Source: Rikenellaceae bacterium
GTDB taxonomy: Bacteria; Bacteroidota; Bacteroidia; Bacteroidales; Rikenellaceae
Direction of reading: 5' to 3'
DNA: 64,000 bases
Assembly: GCA_017463585.1 (NCBI GenBank)
Contig: JAFTOX010000003.1
Location: forward strand, 62,001-126,000
Under the pieces are notes generated by a model. That model did no database searches. It saw only the letters and a list, made by a program, of their open reading frames with translations, and was not told the origin of the DNA. Numbering within the stretch: the stretch's first letter is position 1; each line of letters begins with the position of its first letter. The position numbers and the translations under genes were made by a program. Shown one piece after another: positions 35,436 to 42,570 of the stretch.

Positions 35436-35466
35436 AAAAGGTCGCCTCACTCAGGACGACCTTTTT
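35436..35466. terminator. Terminator between the lipoprotein gene and the S24/S26 peptidase gene
   Basis: Stem AAAAGGTCG / CGACCTTTT with a 12-nt loop and a T-run. Its GGTCGCCTCAC segment is identical to part of the fabI terminator at 33829-33839. Confidence 0.85.
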
Positions 35467-35878
35467 ATTTGCGACAAACCTTATGCAATACGATTAGCGG
35501 AATTTTGCGGACGGGGCGCAGGGCAACCCAACCGAGAGCCAACCAGCGGTGCAGTGCCGAGATCCGTACGCACCCAAACAACCGCGCGCGGGCGATTGAC
35601 TCCGTACCGACGTAGTTTCCGTCGCCCATCAGCGTAACCCGATCCTCGCCTTCGAAACCGATCAAGCGATGAATGAGGTAATGCCCCTCATCTGTCTGAG
35701 CAAAAAGCACATTGCCTCGTCTAATGTCCTCCTCACGCAGAGGTTCGATGCGCACCTTTGCCCCGCTCCGAAAGAATGGTAGCATACTCTGTCCCTGCAC
35801 CCGAATCAGCACCGAACGACCTTCGCTCAGCTCCTCGTGCGCAGCTCCGAAAAGTATGTTGTTGGCAATGGTTTGCAT
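35465..35878 (-). CDS. S24/S26-family peptidase, probably a leader/signal peptidase variant
   Basis: 137 residues. The Ser nucleophile is S31 in RVQGQSMLPFFRSG, and the second motif reads GHYLIHRLIGFEGE with His70 where bacterial signal peptidase I has Lys, giving a Ser-His pairing like the archaeal/ER type. MGDGN completes the family pattern. There is no clear N-terminal membrane anchor; the C terminus is hydrophobic and basic. It is the last gene of a leftward set after the ABC exporter and HprK-like kinase, four bases after the kinase stop. Start taken at ATG 35878 to avoid a 47-bp overlap. In RiPP clusters similar enzymes are thought to trim leader peptides; that role here is inferred. 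Confidence 0.75.
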   Translation of the reverse strand: MQTIANNILFGAAHEELSEGRSVLIRVQGQSMLPFFRSGAKVRIEPLREEDIRRGNVLFAQTDEGHYLIHRLIGFEGEDRVTLMGDGNYVGTESIARARLFGCVRISALHRWLALGWVALRPVRKIPLIVLHKVCRK

Positions 35879-35882
35879 CACG

Positions 35883-36785
35883 TTATTCCCCAAAAATTGT
35901 CGAATACGAAAGTTCAGCCGCCTCAGCATTGGGCAGACACTCCAAATGATAGACGGGCACGGTCGAGATCAACTGCGACAGCGTTTCACACACAGCGTCT
36001 TGCAGCTGCTCATCGTACGCAAACGAGGGCGGGCACGACGGTAGCAATGCACCGAGAGCCTCCAACGCCGACAGTCGACGCATACGGTTGTGTGGTGCTT
36101 GCGACAGACGAACGATGGCAGCAATGGGGTAGTGCAGGTTGCGATAGCAGGGTGTTTTGCCACTCCACGGTGAGCCGTAAGCCACTGCCGTTGAGCGAAT
36201 TATGGGGCTATCGTCGTTGAGTAGGTGCGCTCCTTCGATATTCTCGCGCCATAGTCGAGTATGGGTACTTTTTCCCGTTCCCGACTCGCCCAAGAAGAGC
36301 ACCGCGCGATCCTTGCAAACGATTGTAGATGTGTGAATTGGAATAGCTCCATCGGGCACGGCAATCAATCCGAAGGCTACCCACAATCCGAATCGCCACA
36401 ACGACGCGTCGGGCACCTCGCCACCCAAGCCTGCATTACTTTCGATCATCGACGAGCCAAATGCGTGACGCAAAACGATGGGGCGCACGCCCTCCTCGCG
36501 TGGGAACATACCGAACCAGCGAGCCTCCGTGTCGCGCGCAAGTACGCAATCGCAGTCACGCTCTTCGAAATCGAAACGATCGATCAGTGTACGGTCGATC
36601 GTGCAACCATCTGCCCACCAATCTGTTGGCAGTTCCACTTCGGTGTCGATCGTAAGTTGGGGCTCGCCAAGCAATTCGGTCGCAAAGGGGCGAAATCCCT
36701 TTATTCCGACATCGACGGGCGACGCCGACGCTCCCACGATTCGCAGTCCGATTTCACCAATCAAAAAGTCATATTTCGTTCTCAT
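35883..36785 (-). CDS. HprK-like kinase (HPr kinase C-terminal fold)
   Basis: 300 residues. The N-terminal 135 residues are poorly conserved; the C-terminal half has the P-loop FLGESGTGKSTHTRLW (GESGTGKST at about 166-174), the Asp pair LLNDDSPII, and GSPWSGKTPCYRN, the pattern of stand-alone HprK-like proteins often found beside ABC transporters and S24/S26 peptidases. Known relatives in lasso-peptide clusters phosphorylate a Ser of the precursor. The classical HprK partner HPr is not in the window. The gene begins 5 bp after the ABC gene stop, so translation is probably coupled. An ATG at 36785 is preferred over an in-frame TTG at 36794. Confidence 0.75.
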   Translation of the reverse strand: MRTKYDFLIGEIGLRIVGASASPVDVGIKGFRPFATELLGEPQLTIDTEVELPTDWWADGCTIDRTLIDRFDFEERDCDCVLARDTEARWFGMFPREEGVRPIVLRHAFGSSMIESNAGLGGEVPDASLWRFGLWVAFGLIAVPDGAIPIHTSTIVCKDRAVLFLGESGTGKSTHTRLWRENIEGAHLLNDDSPIIRSTAVAYGSPWSGKTPCYRNLHYPIAAIVRLSQAPHNRMRRLSALEALGALLPSCPPSFAYDEQLQDAVCETLSQLISTVPVYHLECLPNAEAAELSYSTIFGE

Positions 36786-36790
36786 CTCTC

Positions 36791-38488
36791 TCAAATCTCA
36801 ATTATACGGTCGCAATATTCGAGCGAACTCGATCGGTGCGCGATGACGACTATCGTCAGGGCGCTCTGCTCGCGCGAGAGTTGCTCGATTGCGTGGTTAA
36901 TCTCCTGCTCGGTGCGATCGTCGAGTGACGATGTCGCCTCGTCAAAGAAGAGTACATCGGCCTGCTTATAGAGCGCACGCGCAATGCCAATTCGCTGACG
37001 CTGACCGCCCGATAGACGGCTGCCACACTCGCCAATCGCCGTGTCGGCACCATTGGGCAGTTGATCGATAAACTCCTCCAAGCGTGCACGACGAATTACA
37101 TCGGCCAATCGCTCGCGGTCGATTTTGTCCGTATCGACGCCGAGTGCAATGTTCCCCGCAATGGTGCTATCTTCGATATAGACGCTCTGCGAAACGTATC
37201 CAATGCTGGTTTGCCAGCGACGAGCAAGTGTTCGGTCGAGGCGCTGTCCGTCGATCAGAATCTCGCCCTCGGTTGGCGTGAGGAATCCAAGTAATAGATT
37301 GAATAACGTGGTTTTACCCGCACCCGAGGTGCCTCGAATGCCGATCTTCTCGCCCTTAGCGATCTTCATATTCAGTCCGCGCAGAGTCCATTGCTCGTCG
37401 GCTGCGTCATCGAAACGGAACCCAAGCCCACGTACTTCGATAGCTGAATTGAAGTCAAGACGCTCAATCGGACCATCGTTCTCGATTGCGTCGGCCTCCT
37501 CCAATCCTTCACGCACAACGTCAATGCAATAATAATTGTATCGCACCTGCCACCATTGCGCCATAATCGCGCGCACGCTTGGCAGAATACGTATCGCCGC
37601 AACGGCAAATACACCGAAAATCAGCGATGTATCGGGTCGAGCCGTAGCCGTTCCCAGCAGAATCAGCACCACCATTGCGATAGCAACACTCATCTCGGCA
37701 ATAATCGAGGGCATAGCTCCGATTACATCTGTATGTGTTTTGATTCCGGCAATCGTGTCAAGGCTCTGCTCGAATCGACGTTGCATAGTGGGGAATGCGT
37801 TATTGATTTCGATGTCGGTGTAGCCACGGAAAGTCTCGATAACGGCACGTGCTTGCTGACGTCGAGCCTCGTTCTCACGCTGACCATAGTCGCGCAGTTT
37901 GCCACGCAGCAGAACGATGTAAATCCATGACAACGGAATAAATGCCGCCACCGCCAGCAACGCAATCAGCGGGTTGTACCACATCAACGCTGCCAGCAAC
38001 AAGCCGAGCAACAACACCTCGCTGATCATCGAGATTGTGGGCGAGATGACACCCATCACCAGATTGTAGCAGATGAAATTGACGTTGCGCGACAGAATAG
38101 CGGTATTTTGGCGTTTGATGAAGGCCAGACCTCGGTCGTGGTAGTTACGGAAAACCTTGACAGAGAAATACTTATACAATCGAACGACGTAACGACGTTG
38201 CACACGTTGCAGTAGCAGATTGCACGCCTGCTTTATTGTAATGACGCCAATAACAACTGCACACGTAGCTGCGATAAACTGCTGATCGGTCGTGAAACCT
38301 CCCCATTCGTATAGCGAGGCAAGTACTCGATTCGAGTGAATTTGTTGCGAATTGAGTACCATTAGCAACACAGGCAAGAGCACCGCCAAACCTGCAAAGT
38401 TGAGCAATGCACGCACCAATGCCGATAGCACAACGCCAAACGTTGCCGCCCGAAATTTCTTAGGTATGATCTCGAATAGAGTCTTCAT
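36791..38488 (-). CDS. ABC exporter, fused permease and ATPase
   Basis: 565 residues. An N-terminal membrane domain with six helices (about 15-310) is fused to an ATPase with Walker A GTSGAGKTT, Q-loop YVSQSVY, signature LSGGQRQRIGIARAL, Walker B VLFFDEATSSLDD and the switch AHRSS. The architecture is that of MsbA/PglK-type exporters; there is no N-terminal C39 peptidase domain, so any peptide substrate would have to be trimmed by another enzyme. It lies between addA (49 bp upstream) and the HprK-like kinase. A TAACTTTG box at 38495-38502 lies only 6 bp before the ATG and could give a nearly leaderless mRNA. Confidence 0.88.
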   Translation of the reverse strand: MKTLFEIIPKKFRAATFGVVLSALVRALLNFAGLAVLLPVLLMVLNSQQIHSNRVLASLYEWGGFTTDQQFIAATCAVVIGVITIKQACNLLLQRVQRRYVVRLYKYFSVKVFRNYHDRGLAFIKRQNTAILSRNVNFICYNLVMGVISPTISMISEVLLLGLLLAALMWYNPLIALLAVAAFIPLSWIYIVLLRGKLRDYGQRENEARRQQARAVIETFRGYTDIEINNAFPTMQRRFEQSLDTIAGIKTHTDVIGAMPSIIAEMSVAIAMVVLILLGTATARPDTSLIFGVFAVAAIRILPSVRAIMAQWWQVRYNYYCIDVVREGLEEADAIENDGPIERLDFNSAIEVRGLGFRFDDAADEQWTLRGLNMKIAKGEKIGIRGTSGAGKTTLFNLLLGFLTPTEGEILIDGQRLDRTLARRWQTSIGYVSQSVYIEDSTIAGNIALGVDTDKIDRERLADVIRRARLEEFIDQLPNGADTAIGECGSRLSGGQRQRIGIARALYKQADVLFFDEATSSLDDRTEQEINHAIEQLSREQSALTIVVIAHRSSSLEYCDRIIEI

Positions 38489-38537
38489 AATCCACAAAGT
38501 TACGAATTAATTCGCAATTATTGCTCACCGAGCGGGT

Positions 38538-41500
38538 TTAATTGCTGACAGCCACCACCTCGCCCAGCGCGATATACCAAATATAGCCCTCGACTTGCTG
38601 ATATCCCATCTGGCGCAGCAGCTTGCAATAGTGGGCAATTTGGCGCGAGTACGAACCCTTCTGCTCCATACCGAACTTGTAATCAACTACTACGGTGCGC
38701 TCCTCGTTGATCATCACTCGGTCGGGACGATATGTTCCGCCATCGGGAACAATGATGCTATGCTCGTTGCGCACCTCGCTCCATTTGCCCTCGAACCACT
38801 CTGCAATTTGCGGGTTGCGCATCGCCTCGTCGATCATTTCGTGCAAACGGGCGCACTCCTCGTCCGAGAGTAGCGAGTTGCGTTGCATATTGTCGATCGC
38901 CGCAAAGATATCCTCGGTCGATGTTGCTTGCTCAAAAACTTTGTGCATTGCCACACCGAAATTGCGTGGCGAGAGGTGCACCTCGCCATCTTGCTCGAAA
39001 TAGCGCTGCATTGGCAGTCGCAGACGCAGCTGCGATGAGGTGTCACGAGTGGGGTAGTCGCTGAGAATCACACGCTCGGTCTGCTGTGCACGCTGTTTGC
39101 TGTCAGATGGCTCGGGACCGTTAAACTCTCCAAATTCAATGAGTTGGCAGTTGTCGAGTGCGCCAATCTGCCCTTCGAGCTCTCGTTCCGACTCTTCGGG
39201 CTTTGCGTGCAGACGTGCCGCCTGATCGTCAACCTCTATGGAGGCGTTAATCAATGCACCGACCGTAGTCGAGGCTGCCGAAGCGGGATACATTATATGT
39301 AGTTGCTCCTTTGCACGTGTGAGCGCAACATAGAGCAGATTGACGTTATCGATATGCGAGCTGACGCTCTCGCGGTAGTAGTCGGCCGAGAAATCCGACG
39401 CAGCCATATCGCCCTTGTAGCGTAGTGGCAGACGGCCCAAACCCTCGAACTCTGTGCCGTCGCTATCGGCCCAAATAGGCGAGTTGGTCTTGGGCTCCAT
39501 CTTCCAACTGCAATAAGGTAGGATAACAACTTTGCGCTCCAATCCCTTCGACTTATGGATTGTCGAAATCTCGATTGCCTGTGTGTTCTCCTGCGATGAG
39601 AGGGCGGTTTTGTAACCCTTTTCGTCCCACCAGCGCAGGAACAACGGAATATCGGCAACACGATTGACACAGAACGACACAACCAATTCGTGCAACGCCT
39701 GAATGTAGGCAACGGCCTCGGGAATGCGATTCAATTCGTATCGTATTACGATCTGCTCGAAGGCCTCCTCGGGCGAGGTCGAACGCATACGGGCAAAGAA
39801 CTCCTGCTCCTCGTCGCTCAGTTCGGCGTCGAGAGCACGATCAACGCCTCGCTCGGCTAAATATTTATTGATTGTCAGGCGGCTTAGGTCATCTTTCGGA
39901 TTGATTGCCAGACGCATACAAGCAATTATAAAGCCACTCACGGGATCGTAGCTAACCGTCAATGCGTCTTGCGTAATTACATCGAAACGGAAACGAGCCT
40001 CGTCGCTGCCCGTGTAATCGAGCAACATTGTCGCAATGCGTTTACCCTCATCTTTGTTGCGGGTGAGGATCATAATGTCGCTTGGTCGATAGCCCGCCGA
40101 CAGCACTCGCTCGATACAGTTGATAACGGGCGGCTCGGGCTTTTCGCCTTTCTGCTTTTCGATTCCGAAACGGGTGATCGAGATGTAACCTTCGTGCTGG
40201 CTCTTGCGCATAGGTCGCTGGCTATGACCACGATAGGCATTCGAGAGCAACGAACTGAGCTCATCGGCCTCTCCCTGCGAGAGTGCACCTTCGTTTGCAA
40301 CCGTAGCGAGCATTGTCGAGAGTGTTTGGCTGTCTTGCTCGACAATTCGTCCGATGAGGGCGTTGTTGAACTGCACGATAAGAGGCAGACTGCGACGATT
40401 CTCAATCAGACTTCGCTCCTCGATGTTGTCCTGTCCTAAATTTTCGGCCACCTTACGCGCCAAAATCTGCCAATCGCCACCGCGCCAGCGGTAGATCGAC
40501 TGCTTGACATCGCCAACAATCAACACGGGCGTATGCTCCGATTGGGCGAGTGAGTTCTGCAACAACGGCAAAAAGTTACGCCACTCTTTGAGCGAGGTGT
40601 CCTGGAACTCATCAATCATAAAGTGCTCGTAACGATTACCCACCTTCTCGTAGATGAACGGAGCATCGTTCTTCTCGATGAACTCCGAGAGTATGTTCTT
40701 GGTTTGCGACAATAGCACTGCGCCATCTTCGCTGCAACCCGTATCCATTTTGGTATAGAGGTCAGTTAGCAACGCATAACTGCGGTAGGTTTCACGGAAG
40801 AGTCGGGTAGCGTTATATCGACGTACGTTCTTGTCGTAGATTGAACACAACTCTCGCAGCAAAGGTTGCAATTCGGGAATGACGGCTTCGATGTCCGTGC
40901 GTCGAGGTGAACTCTTTGTTGCCCAAAGGCTTGCGTCGGCGGCAGCGTTGCGGGCGGCGGTCGTAGGCTCAACGAATCCCGTCGCTGCTACGTTGAAATA
41001 GTTTGCAAACGAGCGACTACCATTTTTGAAATCCGAGGCAATCAGACCGTGCTCTGCCATCACCTCTTGTGCTCGACGCGCCACCTTGATCATCTGTTGC
41101 TCAATGGCGCAGTTGCGAGCCGTTGCAGCTTTCATACGCTCGTCCAACGTCGCTTTGGAGATCTTTTTGCTGAAATTCTCACCCGCCTCGTTGAATAGCT
41201 CGGCACCGATCATCTTGATGCTATCGCGCACGTCCCACTTGACATTTTCGGCGATACGTTCGCGCGCAAAATCGATGAGCCACTGTTTGAGCTCCTCGTC
41301 CGAGGTGATACTCTCGATCAGCTGATCGACGCTGCGATCGAGCACCGTATCAGTCTCAATCTCGATATTGTAGTTAAGGTCGAGGTTTAGCTCTTTGAGA
41401 AAAGCACGAATGATTCGCTGGAAAAATTTGTCGATCGTGAGCACCGTGAAACGGCTGTAATCGTGCAGAATGAGCGAACGAGCCTCCGCCGCCCGATCAC

Positions 41501-41756
41501 GAATATCTCGTGCGTCGAATTGCGGAAAGTCACGCAGTAGATCATTCAGATATGGGGTCTGTTCGCCTTGTGCCAACGCATTGATCTCGCCCAAGATACG
41601 CGATTTCATCTCTTCGGTGGCCTTGTTGGTGAACGTTACAGCGAGGATATGACGATAGAACCACGGACGCTCGATCACGTCCGACACATATTTATATGCC
41701 AACTGATAGGTTTTACCCGCACCAGCGCTTGCCGTTAATATTCTCGCTTTTCCCAT
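38538..41756 (-). CDS. addA: AddA-type helicase-nuclease (UvrD/Rep family with PD-(D/E)XK domain)
   Basis: 1072 residues. Superfamily 1 helicase motifs are clear: Walker A ILTASAGAGKTYQLA, AVTFTNKATEEMKSR, MIDEFQDTS (motif II), VGDVKQSIYRWRGGD (motif III), AIEISTIHKSKGLERKVV (motif V) and LLYVALTRAKEQL (motif VI). The C terminus carries a RecB-family nuclease with RPDRVMINEERTVVVDYKFG. With AddB at 42571-45459 it should form a RecBCD-like complex that resects double-strand breaks. I start at ATG 41756 (MGKARILTAS). It diverges from the DUF2807-addB unit, and the exporter gene follows 49 bp downstream. Confidence 0.93.
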   Translation of the reverse strand: MGKARILTASAGAGKTYQLAYKYVSDVIERPWFYRHILAVTFTNKATEEMKSRILGEINALAQGEQTPYLNDLLRDFPQFDARDIRDRAAEARSLILHDYSRFTVLTIDKFFQRIIRAFLKELNLDLNYNIEIETDTVLDRSVDQLIESITSDEELKQWLIDFARERIAENVKWDVRDSIKMIGAELFNEAGENFSKKISKATLDERMKAATARNCAIEQQMIKVARRAQEVMAEHGLIASDFKNGSRSFANYFNVAATGFVEPTTAARNAAADASLWATKSSPRRTDIEAVIPELQPLLRELCSIYDKNVRRYNATRLFRETYRSYALLTDLYTKMDTGCSEDGAVLLSQTKNILSEFIEKNDAPFIYEKVGNRYEHFMIDEFQDTSLKEWRNFLPLLQNSLAQSEHTPVLIVGDVKQSIYRWRGGDWQILARKVAENLGQDNIEERSLIENRRSLPLIVQFNNALIGRIVEQDSQTLSTMLATVANEGALSQGEADELSSLLSNAYRGHSQRPMRKSQHEGYISITRFGIEKQKGEKPEPPVINCIERVLSAGYRPSDIMILTRNKDEGKRIATMLLDYTGSDEARFRFDVITQDALTVSYDPVSGFIIACMRLAINPKDDLSRLTINKYLAERGVDRALDAELSDEEQEFFARMRSTSPEEAFEQIVIRYELNRIPEAVAYIQALHELVVSFCVNRVADIPLFLRWWDEKGYKTALSSQENTQAIEISTIHKSKGLERKVVILPYCSWKMEPKTNSPIWADSDGTEFEGLGRLPLRYKGDMAASDFSADYYRESVSSHIDNVNLLYVALTRAKEQLHIMYPASAASTTVGALINASIEVDDQAARLHAKPEESERELEGQIGALDNCQLIEFGEFNGPEPSDSKQRAQQTERVILSDYPTRDTSSQLRLRLPMQRYFEQDGEVHLSPRNFGVAMHKVFEQATSTEDIFAAIDNMQRNSLLSDEECARLHEMIDEAMRNPQIAEWFEGKWSEVRNEHSIIVPDGGTYRPDRVMINEERTVVVDYKFGMEQKGSYSRQIAHYCKLLRQMGYQQVEGYIWYIALGEVVAVSN

Positions 41757-41774
41757 TTGTTCGTAAAAATTGAT

Positions 41775-41807
41775 CGAAGATACGAATTTTCTTTGTGATC
41801 TTACCAA
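41775..41807 (-). promoter_or_regulatory. Weak promoter candidate of addA
   Basis: Minus-strand TATCTTCG (41775-41782, one mismatch) with TTG (41805-41807) 22 bp upstream. The plus-strand promoter for the DUF2807 gene is less clear: TATGTTTT at 41835-41842 without a well-placed TTTG. Confidence 0.35.
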
Positions 41808-41863
41808 TTTTCGCAAAAAAGTTTGTAACTTGCCTATGTTTTAGAATGCAAAACTGTATAACT

Positions 41864-42556
41864 ATGAAAAAGATTATGCTCGTTGTAGCAGCGCTTGTGA
41901 TTGCGTTTGCTGCTAATGCTCAGAATGATGTGCGCCGTGAGTGGCTTGGTACCTTCTCGTCGATCTCGCTTGGTGGCGATATGAAGGTGACGCTTGTACC
42001 CATTGAGGAGGGTGGTCAGCCTATGCTGATTGTGAAGGCTGAGGACCGCGAATTGAGTAAACTGAAATATACGATCAACAATAAGGGCGAGCTGTCGGTA
42101 CGCGAATCGACCAACCGCAAGCGTACGACCCGCACTGAGATTGAGATTCACTTCGCGGCGGTCGACGCAATCGAGGTCGTGAGTAGCGATGTCGAGGTTG
42201 CGGGTTTGATTGACGTGCCCATTTTGGATATCATCGTGTCGAATGGCGGTTTCTTCAAGGCTGAGATCGATACCGAAGATGTGATGATCAAGGCTACGGG
42301 TCAGTCGACTGTCGATTTGAAGGGTCGTGCCCGCTATCTGATTGCTGATGTTACGGTTGCGAAGATCGATCTGCGTCAGTTGGAGTCGATGTCGGCTGAG
42401 GTGCAGGCGGCGCAGCGTGGTGAGGTGTCGGTATTCTGCACCGAGCGTCTGGCTGCAACGGCCAACTTTGGCGGTACGGTATTCTATCGTGGTAACCCCT
42501 CGATTCTGCGTGCCAATTCGAAGTTGCTCGGTAGCTCGATCAATAGTATCGAATAG
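41864..42556 (+). CDS. DUF2807 head-GIN-like secreted protein
   Basis: 230 residues with a signal peptide (MKKIMLVVAALVIAFAANA). The mature part is repetitive beta sequence (FSSISLGGDMKVTLVPIE..., VDAIEVVSSDVEVAG, TGQSTVDLKGRARYL, AKIDLRQLESMSAEVQA) typical of the DUF2807 beta-helix found in Bacteroidetes envelopes. Function unknown; possibly adhesive or lipid-related. It sits 14 bp upstream of addB on the same strand, an odd pairing of an envelope protein with a DNA-repair nuclease. Confidence 0.75.
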   Translation: MKKIMLVVAALVIAFAANAQNDVRREWLGTFSSISLGGDMKVTLVPIEEGGQPMLIVKAEDRELSKLKYTINNKGELSVRESTNRKRTTRTEIEIHFAAVDAIEVVSSDVEVAGLIDVPILDIIVSNGGFFKAEIDTEDVMIKATGQSTVDLKGRARYLIADVTVAKIDLRQLESMSAEVQAAQRGEVSVFCTERLAATANFGGTVFYRGNPSILRANSKLLGSSINSIE

Positions 42557-42570
42557 TCGCCCGTCGCACG

